Source: JAICSD01 sp963836665
Lineage (GTDB): Bacteria; Acidobacteriota; Vicinamibacteria; Vicinamibacterales; 2-12-FULL-66-21
Assembly (NCBI GenBank): GCA_963836665.1
Contig: CAWIKL010000001.1
Span: 3,038,001 to 3,102,000, forward strand
Length of the DNA: 64,000 bases
Direction of reading: 5' to 3'
Under the pieces are notes generated by a model that was given only the letters and a program-made list of their open reading frames with translations, was not told where the DNA came from and ran no database searches. Positions 47,558 through 58,472 of this stretch are shown here, one piece after another. Made by a program: the position numbers and the translations under genes. How positions within the stretch are numbered: the stretch's first letter is position 1; the number at the start of each line of letters is the position of its first letter.

Positions 47558-47850
47558 CTACTTCGCCAGAAGCCTTCGCATGCCTTCCGTGCGACTGAGC
47601 CCAGCATTTGCGGCGAGGTCGGGATCGCTGAACGCGACGATGGCCCACCACTGTAAGGCGGCGGGGTGCCTATCGCGTTTGGTTTGCCTGGAACTTCGGG
47701 CATCAAAATGACGCGAACGTGCTTCGCGTTATACGTGATCGTGCGAGCGACGAGAGGTCGGTAGCGGCACCTCGTGATCGAGTTGTTCGCTCTTTCCAGT
47801 GTCGCGGATGCCTTTTTCCACATGGCTAGACGTTCAGTTGCGTCGCTCAT
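47558..47850 (-). CDS. Small hypothetical protein, frameshifted
   Basis: From ATG 47850 the product starts SDATERLAMWKKASATLERA and has PLVARTITYNAKHVRVILMP. At a run of four G (47663-47666, plus strand) the frame can shift by adding one base, after which it reads LQWWAIVAFSDPDLAANAG and SRTEGMRRLLAK, a coherent helix, before TAG 47558-47560. Unshifted, the tail is Pro/Ser-rich and not protein-like. The start lies 13 bases from the integrase start on the other strand. Not recognised; low confidence that it is a gene at all. Confidence 0.4.
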
Positions 47851-47862
47851 AGTGAGACCGGT

Positions 47863-49018
47863 TTGAAACTGGAGTCGAGCGGTGTAGTAGATCAGCGCCA
47901 GTTCGGATTCTCCCGAGGCTCGGACGGCAACTACAAGAACAAGTGGCACACGGCCTACGGCACGCGCGACCAGGCAGAGCACAGACTCGCCGAGCTCGTG
48001 CTCGATCTGCGGCGCGGGAAGTACATCGAGCGCAGTGGGTTGACGCTCGGTCAGTGGTTCCAGACGTGGCTCGAAAAGGCTGTGAAGCCGCAGAAGGCGC
48101 GGAACACATTCACGTCGTACGACCACGCGCTCGAGACCCACATCAAGCCAAAGCTGGGGCACATCCGGCTTCAGCAGCTGAAGCCTCTCGACCTGGAGCA
48201 GTACTACGCCGAGAGTGGCTTGGGAGCCAACACCAAACGCCAGCATCACGCGATCATCACGCGTGCGCTGAAGTCCGCCGTCAACGCTGGATTGTTGCGG
48301 TCGAACCCTGCGAGTCGTGTGGAACAAGCCGCGCGTTCCGAGGAAGGAGGACATTCTCAAGAACGTGTGGACCGAGGACGGGGCGCGGAAGTTCCTCAAG
48401 GCCGTAAAGGAGAGTGAGAACCGGCAAGACGCTGCACTATTCGCTCTCGCCCTCGACGGGGGTTTGCGGCGGGGAGAGCTGCGTGGGCTGCTGTGGAAGG
48501 ACCTCAACGGATCGACCCTACGAGTGGAACGCCAGTTGTTCGACGCAGTTGAGACCAATGGCGTATTTGCGCTCGACACGACACTCCCAAAGGGCAAATG
48601 CGCCAGGACCATCGATCTGAGCGACGAGACGCTATCGCTGCTCCGCGAGCACAAACGCCAGCAGGCGGAGCTGAAACTCAAGAATCGCCTCCACTACGTC
48701 GACCTCGGCTTAATGTTCGCGCAGGGATGGGAGGAACAAGGCAGTAAGAATGCGAAGCTCGGACTTCCGCTCAGCGTATCGTGGCTCAAGAATCGTCTCG
48801 CGAGAGTCTGCAAGGAGAGCGGGGTGAAGCGGATCAGCCCGCACGGGCTTCGCCACACATGCACGACGCTGCTGATGCTCGCGAATGTGCCCGTGGTCGT
48901 GGTCGCAAAGCGGCTTGGCCACGCGAGTCCGGCGATGACGCTGAACATCTACTCGCACGCGCTCCCGAGCATGCAGAAGGACGCTGCGAGTCGCCTGCAA
49001 CGAGTGCTACACGAATAG
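47863..49018 (+). CDS. int: Tyrosine recombinase (phage-type integrase), frameshifted
   Basis: Catalyses site-specific integration or excision. The N-terminal arm (NYKNKWHTAYGTRDQAEHRL), the core-binding domain (LTLGQWFQTWLEKAVKPQ; LETHIKPKLGHIRLQQLKPL) and the catalytic domain are all present. Catalytic marks: first Arg in GGLRRGELRGLLW, HGLRH (His-x-x-Arg), LGHASPAMTLNIYSHAL (His/Tyr). The frame breaks after NPASRV: dropping one G of 48321-48322 gives NKPRVPRKEDILKN and restores a protein of about 384 residues. As written it yields two partial products (stop near 48417; second open from about 48317). TTG 47863 is the first start; the N-terminus may be short. Confidence 0.78.
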
Positions 49019-49031
49019 ATACGCACAGAGG

Positions 49032-49058
49032 GCCGGAGGGGCAATGGGCTCCTCCGGC
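49032..49058 (+). terminator. Hairpin after integrase
   Basis: GCCGGAGG and CCTCCGGC with an 11-base loop, 14 bases after the integrase stop. No T run. The 49059-49220 stretch to the right repeat contains no recognisable gene. Confidence 0.5.
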
Positions 49059-49220
49059 GCTGCAGCCCTCCGGCACAATCGAGCGTCCAAGAATTCGTCT
49101 ATCACGCCAGAGCAAATCAAACCAAAACAAGCTTCGCCATCCCCTGCGGCAGATTCAGATTTGGCCTGTAAAACTGCGGGTCACTTCAACAAACTGCACG
49201 AGACCTAAGAAGAAGATGAG

Positions 49221-49234
49221 AACGGAGTGATATA
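49221..49234. repeat. Right direct repeat (putative attR)
   Basis: aacggagtgatata, identical to 45446-45459. About 200 bases after the integrase gene. Confidence 0.65.
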
Positions 49235-49242
49235 AAACCTCG

Positions 49243-49347
49243 ATGATTCGGTTGCTGCCGCCGCTCATGGCCCGCTCTCTCGCCGCCGCGGCGACCGCGG
49301 GAACGGCGCTGGCACGCTGGCCGGCGGCCAGGGCGGCTCAGACATGA
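49243..49347 (+). CDS. Possible 34-residue leader-like peptide
   Basis: Small frame starting MIRLLPPLMARSLAAAA with an Ala/Arg-rich tail. Its TGA overlaps the ATG of the phosphoesterase (ATGA). Composition may just reflect GC-rich DNA; the only support is the overlap. Confidence 0.2.
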   Translation: MIRLLPPLMARSLAAAATAGTALARWPAARAAQT

Positions 49348-50171
49348 ACGTGGCTGAGGGCCGGCGCCTCCTCCTGAAAGCGCTGGTTGGAATCGGCGCC
49401 GGCATCGTCACCGGCGGGACCGCTCACGGCTTCCTTTACGAGCGCCACGACCTCGAGGTGACGCGCGCGCCGCTGCCGGTGTCGGGACTTCCCGAGGCGC
49501 TGCGGGGCGTTCGCATCGGCCTGCTCACCGACGTCCACCGCAGCCAGACGGTGTCGCACGAAATGGTGGCCGCGGCAGTACGGGCGCTGATGGCGGAAAA
49601 GCCCGACCTGATCGTGCTCGGCGGCGACTACGTGTCGTGGCGCGACCGTAGCTACGTTTATCCGGCAGCGGAAGCGCTGGCGCCACTGTCGGCACCACAC
49701 GGCGTCGTCGCCATCCTCGGCAACCACGACGACGATCACGAAATGCCGGCGGCGCTGGCGGCACGCGGCTTCACGGTGTTGAAGGACGCGCGCACTCGCC
49801 TCACGATCCGCGGCGAGATTCTCGATTTCGCCGGCATCCGCTTCTGGACCTACAAGGTCGGCGAGATCGCGCACGTGCTGCGCGGCAGCGTACCGCACAC
49901 CATCCTGCTCGCGCACACGCCGAAGCGGCTGTTCGAGGCGCAGCAGCTCGCGGTGCCGGCGGTCATCTCGGGGCACACGCACGGCGGCCAGATCGTGCTG
50001 CCGGGGCTGGGCGCGGTGGCGGCGCGCGAGTTCCCGGTGATCGCCGGCCTCGAGCGCCGCGAGGGCACGTCGATCTTCGTCAGCCGCGGGGTCGGCACCG
50101 TCTACGTGCCGGTGCGCATCAACTGTCCGCCGGAAGTTGCCGTGCTGACGCTCGAGCCCGCAGGCGCGTGA
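49344..50171 (+). CDS. YkuE/YaeI-like metallophosphoesterase
   Basis: 275 residues. Two-metal phosphoesterase: LLTDVH (Asp-x-His), VLGGDY, ILGNHDDDHE, LAHTP and GHTHGGQIVLPG are all in order. The N-terminus has GRRLLLKALVGIGAGIVTGG, a twin-arginine-like or signal-anchor sequence, so it probably faces the periplasm. Relatives in this family cleave phosphodiesters such as UDP-diacylglucosamine or have unknown substrates. Convergent with purN, 89 bases apart; no clear terminator seen between them. Confidence 0.9.
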   Translation: MNVAEGRRLLLKALVGIGAGIVTGGTAHGFLYERHDLEVTRAPLPVSGLPEALRGVRIGLLTDVHRSQTVSHEMVAAAVRALMAEKPDLIVLGGDYVSWRDRSYVYPAAEALAPLSAPHGVVAILGNHDDDHEMPAALAARGFTVLKDARTRLTIRGEILDFAGIRFWTYKVGEIAHVLRGSVPHTILLAHTPKRLFEAQQLAVPAVISGHTHGGQIVLPGLGAVAAREFPVIAGLERREGTSIFVSRGVGTVYVPVRINCPPEVAVLTLEPAGA

Positions 50172-50260
50172 CACCGCCTGCGAAACGACGATCCGCAGCT
50201 CCCCGCACGTCAATGTAGCGGCGTGCCTCGGTGACGCCGCATCGAGCCTGGCACCGGCCC

Positions 50261-50872
50261 TTACGGCAACTTCCTGTACCTCCGTCCCTCAATCACCCAC
50301 CCGCCGTCGAGCACCGAGCCAACGGCTTGGGGATAGATGCGATGCTCGATATCGAGGATGCGCGCGGCGAGCGCAGCGGCGGTATCCCCCTCCTCCACCG
50401 CCAGAGCGCCCTGCGCAAGGATCGGTCCGCCGTCAAGCTCACCCGTGACGAAATGCACCGTCGCGCCGGCGATCTTCACGCCGTGGTCGAGCGCCTGCCG
50501 CTGCGCATCGACCCCGGGGAACGCCGGCAGTAGCGACGGATGAACATTCAGCGTGCGCTCGCCGAAGGCGTCGAGGTAGGTGCGGCCGAGCAGCCGCATG
50601 AATCCGGCGAGACAGACGAGCGCAACATCGTGGCGGCGGAGCTCCGCGACAAGCGCGGCTTCGAAAGCGTCGCGCGACGAGTAGTCGCGATGCGGAATGG
50701 TGATCGCCGGAATGCCGGCCGCCCGGGCGCGCTCGAGTCCCGGCGCGGCCGCGATATTCGAGACGACCACCGCGATCGTGGCATCGAGCCGCGTCGCCGC
50801 GACCGCGTCGATCAGCGCCTGCAGGTTGCTGCCCCGCCCCGAGATGAGGACCGCGATCCGGCGGTTGGACAT
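50261..50872 (-). CDS. purN: Phosphoribosylglycinamide formyltransferase
   Basis: 203 residues. Transfers a formyl group from 10-formyl-tetrahydrofolate to GAR, step 3 of purine synthesis. RIAVLISGRGSNLQALIDA binds phosphate; LNVHPSLLPAFPG holds the catalytic His; HFVTGELDGGPIL carries the active-site Asp. Last gene of the purine run, separated from purM by a membrane protein gene; the 67-base gap could include a promoter of its own. Confidence 0.97.
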   Translation of the reverse strand: MSNRRIAVLISGRGSNLQALIDAVAATRLDATIAVVVSNIAAAPGLERARAAGIPAITIPHRDYSSRDAFEAALVAELRRHDVALVCLAGFMRLLGRTYLDAFGERTLNVHPSLLPAFPGVDAQRQALDHGVKIAGATVHFVTGELDGGPILAQGALAVEEGDTAAALAARILDIEHRIYPQAVGSVLDGGWVIEGRRYRKLP

Positions 50873-50939
50873 GTGGGGGCCGATTTTACCTTGCCACCGG
50901 GCCCCGCGGCTCCGTGACCTCCCTGCGCGCAGCGCCTCG

Positions 50940-52538
50940 CTAGTAGGCGCACGCTGCCGCGCGGCGATTTCGCACGAGCACGTACGAGCCGCGTTGGTGC
51001 AACGGCTCCATGTCCGGACGGAGCTCGCGCGGAATCGCAGTCATGTCCTCGACGATGGCGTAGGGCAGACCGCGGCCTTCGATCCACTTCGCCGCGACGT
51101 CCGGAAAATCGAACGTCTCATGCTTCATGCGATCCGACAGCCGCGGATTGCCAAGGACATCGAGGTGCAGCCAGTAGCCGGTCAGCCAGTAGCGTGAGAA
51201 ATAGTCGATGCACGCTGGCGGTACGGACTCGCGCGCCCACAACCCAACATCGCGCGCCGGGATCGAGAGCGATCCGTGGATGCGATGGAGCGGGACGTGG
51301 CCACGCAGCAGCGCCGAGGCGACGAGAACCGGCCCGAGCGCCGCGATCGTCGATGGCCTCGGCAGGCGCGCGGTGGCGGCATCGGCCGCCCGTGCCAGGG
51401 CGACGGCCCCGAGCACGGCGGCTGGCAGGATGGCCAGATAGACCATCTTGAAGGACATGTAGTATCCACCCGGCCCGCCCTGCGCGAGGAGCGCAAGCGC
51501 TGCCGAGAGCGCCAGCGTCGTCGCGAGGAACACCAGCACCGGGCGTGCAGCCCGCTCGCGCACGGTGACGACGACGCCGGCAGCAGCGGGAACGAGCAGG
51601 CCGAGGCCGAGCGTCGCCACAGACGGCACTGTCACCGCGCCCGCGCTAGTCACGATGGAGGCGGCGCCGCGATGAAGCACCTGGTGCACGGCTGCGAAAA
51701 CGAGGGCCGGGCCGAGAACGATCGTCAGCGCGGCGAACCGATCCCGCCATCGCGGCAAGCCAAGCACTGCGGCGACGCCAGCCGATGCCGCGGCAGGCAC
51801 AATCCAAATCGGCCACGTGAGGACGACGCCGACGGCGCACGTTGACGCGATGAATAGATAGCGACGCTCGGGTTCCTTCACCCAGGCGACCAGCGCCAGC
51901 AGCGTCCCGATCGCGAAGGTTTCGGACACGACCTGGGCAAAGAAGAAAAACTCGACGAACGAGCCGAGGAAATAGCGCGGCACACATGCGAGCAGTGGAG
52001 CACCGAGCGCCTGAACGGCGGCGCGCGGCGTCCCGCCCAGGAGACGGCGGGTGAGGTCGTAGAGGAGGCCGGCCTTGATCGCCGCCGAACACAGCGCGAT
52101 CGGATACACGACGAGAAGCGGATCAACGCGGGCCCACTCGGCAATCGCGGCCGCGAGCATGTGCGATCCCGGCGTGTAGTTCATCATCTCGAGCAGGAAC
52201 GGATACTGCGCGGCGTCGTGGGGCAGGCGCCACGTGGCCGAGATGACGTGAATCAGCTGAAGATGATGAACCACGTCGGGCCCGATGGTGACCGGCAGTC
52301 CATCGGGCGCGATCACGAGGCCCAAGATGATGACCGCCGCGCAAACGCCGTAGAGGATTGCCGTGCCCGCACCGAAGCGCGGCCGGACCCGCGGCAGGAC
52401 GCATAGCGCGGCGGCAACCGCGGCCGCGGCGAGCAGCCACGGGTGGATCGGCAGACCCGCGACGTCGGCCCCATAACCCACCGCCATCGCCGCTGCGGCA
52501 GCCACCAGTACGACGAGCAGCCCCTCGTCAGCGTTCAC
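50940..52538 (-). CDS. Polytopic membrane protein (GT-C-like), in the pur run
   Basis: 532 residues from GTG 52538. About twelve transmembrane segments, with a first periplasmic loop PDVVHHLQLIHVISATWRLP and NYTPGSHMLAAAI, and a soluble tail after residue 440 (WARESVPPACIDYFSRYWLT). The layout resembles lipid-linked-sugar glycosyltransferases, but I do not see a diagnostic motif. It starts 9 bases after purM and is in the same direction, ahead of purN. Nothing links it to purines; it may ride on the operon's transcription. Confidence 0.65.
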   Translation of the reverse strand: MNADEGLLVVLVAAAAAMAVGYGADVAGLPIHPWLLAAAAVAAALCVLPRVRPRFGAGTAILYGVCAAVIILGLVIAPDGLPVTIGPDVVHHLQLIHVISATWRLPHDAAQYPFLLEMMNYTPGSHMLAAAIAEWARVDPLLVVYPIALCSAAIKAGLLYDLTRRLLGGTPRAAVQALGAPLLACVPRYFLGSFVEFFFFAQVVSETFAIGTLLALVAWVKEPERRYLFIASTCAVGVVLTWPIWIVPAAASAGVAAVLGLPRWRDRFAALTIVLGPALVFAAVHQVLHRGAASIVTSAGAVTVPSVATLGLGLLVPAAAGVVVTVRERAARPVLVFLATTLALSAALALLAQGGPGGYYMSFKMVYLAILPAAVLGAVALARAADAATARLPRPSTIAALGPVLVASALLRGHVPLHRIHGSLSIPARDVGLWARESVPPACIDYFSRYWLTGYWLHLDVLGNPRLSDRMKHETFDFPDVAAKWIEGRGLPYAIVEDMTAIPRELRPDMEPLHQRGSYVLVRNRRAAACAY

Positions 52539-52547
52539 GAATAGCGG

Positions 52548-53588
52548 TTAGCTGTAGACGACCTGTCCACGTCCGGCGGCGATCTCGCCGATGCGCAGCG
52601 CGCCGGTTTCTCCCGCCGCGGCCAATGCCCGCAGCGAGGCGTCGGCGTCGCCGCGGCCGACGACGAGGATCAGGCCGATTCCCATGTTGAAGGTACGCAG
52701 CATGTCGTCCTGCGGCACGCCGCCAGCCGCCTGCAGCCAGCGGAAGATCACCGGCACCTGCCAGGCGCCGAGACGCACGCGCGCATCGGTGCCCTGCGGC
52801 AGCACCCGCGGCAAGTTGTCGGTGATGCCGCCCCCGGTAATGTGCGCCATCCCCTTGATCACGACAGCGTCCGTCATCGCGCCGCCGAGCAGGGGCGCAA
52901 TCACCGGCAGGTACGACCGGTGCGGCACCAGCAGCGCCTCGCCGACGGTCGTCCCCAGCTCGGGCACGCGATCGGCGACCGACAGCTTCAGGCGATCGAA
53001 GACGATCGAGCGGGCCAGCGAATAGCCGTTGGTGTGCAGGCCCGACGAGGGCAGGCCGATGAGGACGTCGCCGGCGGCGATGCCGCGGCCGTCGATGATC
53101 TTCGTCCGCTCGACCGCGCCGACGATGAAGCCGGCGACGTCGTACTCGCCATCGGCGTAGAAGCCGGGCATCTCGGCCGTTTCGCCGCCGAGCAGGGCAC
53201 AGCCGTTGTCGCGGCAGGCCCGCGCCAGCCCTTCCACGATCGTGACGGCGACGTCGGGATCGAGGCGCCCGGTCGCGAGGTAGTCGAAGAAGAACAGCGG
53301 CTCGGCCCCCTGCACGAGGATGTCGTTGACGCAGTGGTTGACCAGGTCGACGCCGATGGTGCCGTGCACGCCGGTCATGAAAGCGAGACGCAGTTTGGTG
53401 CCGACGCCGTCGGCACTCGACACGAGCACCGGATCCTGCAGCCCCCGGGCGCCGAGGTGGAACAGGCCGCCGAAGGAGCCGAGATCCGACACGACGCCGC
53501 GCGTCGCGGTGGACTTGGCCAGCCCTTTGATGCGGCGGACGACCTCGTTCCCTGCGTCGATATCAACGCCGGCGTTCTTGTAGTCCAT
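52548..53588 (-). CDS. purM: Phosphoribosylformylglycinamidine cyclo-ligase (AIR synthetase)
   Basis: 346 residues. ATP-dependent ring closure of FGAM to AIR, step 5. DYKNAGVDIDAGNEVVRRIK, VSSADGVGTKLRLA, HCVNDILVQGAEPLFFFDY and GGGITDNLPRVLP are the hallmark segments. ATG 53588 is chosen over the preceding GTG. It follows the HEAT-repeat gene by 55 bases. Confidence 0.97.
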   Translation of the reverse strand: MDYKNAGVDIDAGNEVVRRIKGLAKSTATRGVVSDLGSFGGLFHLGARGLQDPVLVSSADGVGTKLRLAFMTGVHGTIGVDLVNHCVNDILVQGAEPLFFFDYLATGRLDPDVAVTIVEGLARACRDNGCALLGGETAEMPGFYADGEYDVAGFIVGAVERTKIIDGRGIAAGDVLIGLPSSGLHTNGYSLARSIVFDRLKLSVADRVPELGTTVGEALLVPHRSYLPVIAPLLGGAMTDAVVIKGMAHITGGGITDNLPRVLPQGTDARVRLGAWQVPVIFRWLQAAGGVPQDDMLRTFNMGIGLILVVGRGDADASLRALAAAGETGALRIGEIAAGRGQVVYS

Positions 53589-53643
53589 CACCGTGCGGGA
53601 GGCTCCGCCCCGCCGCCCCCCCCGGCACGTTCGTTCGCATCCA

Positions 53644-54812
53644 TCAGAACTCGAGCGCCTGGATCAATGCGTCGGCGACCTTGCGGTCGGGCGAGCCTTC
53701 CGGCGCCGCCCAAAAGCTGCGGCGCACGGTGGCGAAGAAGCGTTCCTCTTCGTAGTCTTCCTCGAGCATATCGAAGGCGTCGCGCAGCAGCAGCGCGCCA
53801 TCGCGCAGGTCCTTGCGGGAACCGAGCAACTTCACCACGAGCGGCGTGTCGCGCAGCGCGGCGGTGCCGAAGGCGAGCGCAATCGGCGACCGCGCCGGGT
53901 CGCGCGCCGGGATGCCGGCGTCGAGCAGCGCCGCGGCCGCCTCTTCGCGACCGGTCGCGGCCAGCGCCGCCAGCGCCCGCGACGAGGCACGCAACAGGTC
54001 CTGGTAGCCGATCTGACTGGCCGCGAACTTGATCGTGTCCGCGACGAATTTTTCGTGCAGATCGCAATTGAGGCCGAGCAGGCAGATCGCCGCCGCGACC
54101 GCCGGCTGGCGCACGCGTGATGCTGATTTCTGCAGCCCCTGCAGGGTCTCGAGCGCGCGCCTGTCGCCGAGCTTGCCGAGCGACAGGATGGCGTCCTCCT
54201 GCAGCGGCCCGTCCTGCTTGGCAACCGCGAGAATCGTCGGGAACGCGTAGACGCCCTTGTAGTCGCCGAGCGCTTCGATCACCGCGCCGCGGTAGACGTC
54301 CTGGCCGCGGAGCACGAGCCCGGTCAACGCCGTCTGTACCGCCGTTTCGTCGCCGTAGGCGGCGAGCGCGCGGGTCAGCGCCGGCCGGACGAACTCGCCG
54401 TCCTCCGTCTCGAGCTTCTTGAGCAGCCGCGCCGACATGCTGCGTTCTTTGTTGTGCTCGAAGTAGGCGTAGGCGACGGTGCGCAGGCAATCGTTGGGTT
54501 CGTCGAGCGCCGCCGCCATGACTTCGCGTGCGCGCGGATCGTTGAAGCCGGAGACGAGCACCAGTGCCTTGAAGCGGACGTAGCCGTCACTGTGGTTCGC
54601 AGCGGCGTCGAGCAGCGCCGGCACGGCCTGCGCCGGCTCGGCGCGCCGCACCGTCTTGGCCGCCGCGGTCCGTGTCGCGTCGTCGAACTTGCCGAGATTG
54701 TCGATCGCCGCCTTCAGGCTGGACGCCGGCTGGGCGCTGGCCGCCGGCGGCCGGACGGGAGCCGGAATCTGCACACCGGCAGCCGTCAGCGCGAGCAGCA
54801 CGGCGGCGGCTC

Positions 54813-54816
<4 letters not shown>
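53644..54816 (-). CDS. Secreted HEAT-repeat protein, coupled to purF
   Basis: 390 residues from GTG 54816. Signal peptide (VRAAAVLLALTAAGVQIPAP), then HEAT-type helical repeats such as YVRFKALVLVSGFNDPRARE, NDCLRTVAYAYFEHNKE, DAILSLGKLGDRRALETLQG and AAAICLLGLNCDLHE. HEAT repeats form a binding solenoid; no enzyme motif. Its GTG overlaps the TGA of purF (GTGA), so its translation is likely coupled to purF. An exported protein in a purine operon is unexpected; function unknown. Confidence 0.75.
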
Positions 54817-56225
<1,409 letters not shown>

Positions 56226-56240
56226 CAGCTCTCCCATGGG

Positions 56241-58472
56241 TTAGGCCGCGATCCGTTTGAAGTAGCGCTCGATTGCCGTCGACCAGATTCCCTCGGCCTG
56301 GGCGACCGGGAGGTCGATTGCCGCCGCGCCGTCGACACCAATCGTCAATCGATCGCCGCCGGTAACGCCGACCCGCCGCGCCGGCACGCCCGCCGCGGCC
56401 GCGCGCGCCAGCAGTTCTGCCTCTTTGGACGCGTCAACCGAGACGACGATTCGCGTGGCGCTCTCACTGAAGCACGAAGCCCAGGCAGGAAGCGGCGGAC
56501 ACGAAGGCACGTCGACGGCCGCGCCGATGCCGCCGGAATCGAAACAGCATTCAGCCAGCGTCACCGCGATGCCGCCGTCCGAGACGTCGTGGGCCGAGCG
56601 GACGAGCCCGTCACCGATCGCGGCCGTGAGCAACCTGATCAGCGCCGCCTCGCGCTCGAGATCAAGTGCCGGCGCGTCGCCGCGCACGAGGCCATGGACT
56701 GTCTCGAGGTACTGGCTCCCGCCCAGCTCGCCGCGATCGTCACCAAGGACGATCACCGCGTCGCCCGCGGCCTTGAACACGCGCGAGGTCACGCGGGTCG
56801 CGTCCTCAATCAGGCCGACCACGCCGATGATCGGGGTCGGGTAGATCGCCTTGCCGTCGGTCTCGTTGTAGAGACTGACGTTGCCGCCGGTGATCGGTAC
56901 GTCGAGCGCGCGACAGGCGTCGGCAATTCCTTCGATCCCCTCGACGAGCTGCCACATGATCTCCGGGCGCTCGGGATTGCCGAAGTTGAGGCAGTTGGTC
57001 GCGCCGATCGGCACTCCACCGGCGCAGGCGACGTTGCGCGCCGCTTCGGCCACCGCCAGCATCGCACCGCGACGCGGGTTCAGGTAGCAGTAGCGGCCGT
57101 TGCCATCGGTCGAGATCGCCAGGGCGCGGCGCGTACCCTTGACGCGTACGACGCCGGCGCTCATCCCGGCGGCGGCCAGCGTGTTGGTGCGCACCATCGT
57201 GTCGTACTGGCGGTAGACCCAGCGCTTGCTGGCGATCGTCGGGGCCGCGAGCAGCTGCAGCAAGGCGTCCTGCGCCGCCACCCGGTGCAGTGACGCAATG
57301 TCGAGGACGCGCACCTCGTCGAGGTAGGCCGGCCGCGCGTGCGGACGATCGTAGAGCGGCGCTTCGTCGACGAGCGCGGTATTCGGGATCTCGGCGACGA
57401 TCTTGCCGTGGTCCTTGACACGCATCAGGCCGTCGGTGGTGACCTCGCCGATGTGCGCGGCGTGCAGGTCCCACTTCTCGAAGATCCGCTCGACTTCCGC
57501 CTCGCGTCCTTTCTTGACGACGAGCAGCATGCGTTCCTGCGATTCCGACAGCATGATCTCGTAGGGGGTCATGCCGGTCTCGCGTTGCGGCACGTGCATC
57601 ACGTCGATCTCGATGCCGGCGCCGCCGCGCGATCCCATCTCGCAGGTCGAGCAGGTCAGGCCCGCGGCCCCCATGTCCTGCACGCCGATCAGCGCGTCGG
57701 TCGCCATCAGCTCGAGGCAGGCCTCGAGCAGAAGCTTTTCCATGAACGGATCGCCGACCTGCACGGCGGGGCGCTTCTCCGCCGACTTCTCGTCGAATTC
57801 CGCCGACGCCATCGTCGCGCCGTGGATGCCGTCGCGCCCGGTCCTGGCGCCAACGTAGTAGACGGGATTGCCCGAGCCCGAGGCCTTGCCCTTGACCAGC
57901 GCGTCGGCGTCAACGATGCCGAGGCAGAGCACGTTGACCAGCGGGTTGCCGTCGTAGCAGGCGTCGAAGGCGATCTCGCCGCCGACGGTCGGGATGCCGA
58001 TGCTGTTGCCGTAGCCGCCGATGCCGCGGACCACGCCGTCGATGATGCGGCGCGTGCGCGCCGCCTGGGCGCCGTCGAGCGGCCCGAAGCGCAGGGCGTT
58101 GAGCAGCGCAATCGGCCGCGCCCCCATCGTGAAGATGTCGCGGATGATGCCGCCGACGCCGGTCGCCGCCCCCTGGTAGGGCTCGATGAACGACGGATGG
58201 TTGTGCGACTCGATCTTGAAGACCGCGGCAAGGCCGTCGCCGATGTCGACTGCGCCCGCGTTTTCACCCGGGCCCTGCAGCACGCGCGGCCCCGCGGTCG
58301 GCAGCTTCTTCAAGTGGATGCGCGAGCTCTTGTAGCTGCAGTGCTCGGACCACATGACCGAGAAGATGCCGAGCTCTGTCTCGGTCGGCTCGCGCTTCAG
58401 GCCGCGAACGATGCGTCCGTACTCGTCCTTGGTCAGTCCGTGCCGTTCAAGAACCTTGTCGTCTATCACCAT
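56241..58472 (-). CDS. purL: FGAM synthase, large subunit
   Basis: 743 residues, the small (three-component) PurL type that works with PurS and PurQ; the large fused form is about 1,300. Step 4, FGAR to FGAM. SVMWSEHCSYKSS (substrate), ESHNHPSFIEPYQGAATGVG (metal/ATP), LGGSQYLETVHG and AHDVSDGGIAVTLAECCF are diagnostic. It starts directly after purQ with no gap. Confidence 0.98.
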   Translation of the reverse strand: MVIDDKVLERHGLTKDEYGRIVRGLKREPTETELGIFSVMWSEHCSYKSSRIHLKKLPTAGPRVLQGPGENAGAVDIGDGLAAVFKIESHNHPSFIEPYQGAATGVGGIIRDIFTMGARPIALLNALRFGPLDGAQAARTRRIIDGVVRGIGGYGNSIGIPTVGGEIAFDACYDGNPLVNVLCLGIVDADALVKGKASGSGNPVYYVGARTGRDGIHGATMASAEFDEKSAEKRPAVQVGDPFMEKLLLEACLELMATDALIGVQDMGAAGLTCSTCEMGSRGGAGIEIDVMHVPQRETGMTPYEIMLSESQERMLLVVKKGREAEVERIFEKWDLHAAHIGEVTTDGLMRVKDHGKIVAEIPNTALVDEAPLYDRPHARPAYLDEVRVLDIASLHRVAAQDALLQLLAAPTIASKRWVYRQYDTMVRTNTLAAAGMSAGVVRVKGTRRALAISTDGNGRYCYLNPRRGAMLAVAEAARNVACAGGVPIGATNCLNFGNPERPEIMWQLVEGIEGIADACRALDVPITGGNVSLYNETDGKAIYPTPIIGVVGLIEDATRVTSRVFKAAGDAVIVLGDDRGELGGSQYLETVHGLVRGDAPALDLEREAALIRLLTAAIGDGLVRSAHDVSDGGIAVTLAECCFDSGGIGAAVDVPSCPPLPAWASCFSESATRIVVSVDASKEAELLARAAAAGVPARRVGVTGGDRLTIGVDGAAAIDLPVAQAEGIWSTAIERYFKRIAA

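Larger units (their letters stand above)
45446..49234. mobile_element. Putative integrated element of about 3.8 kb
   Basis: Bounded by identical 14-base direct repeats (45446-45459, 49221-49234). It contains two PEP-CTERM genes, a small membrane protein gene, an antisense small gene and a tyrosine recombinase near its right end. Base composition is visibly less GC-rich than the flanks. The order repeat - cargo - integrase - repeat is that of a small integrative element. No transfer or replication genes, so it may depend on a helper. Confidence 0.6.

Noticed and set aside
53608..53620. Run of eight C upstream of purM as a sixth frameshift
   Set aside because: It falls between the HEAT and purM genes; both frames are complete without it.
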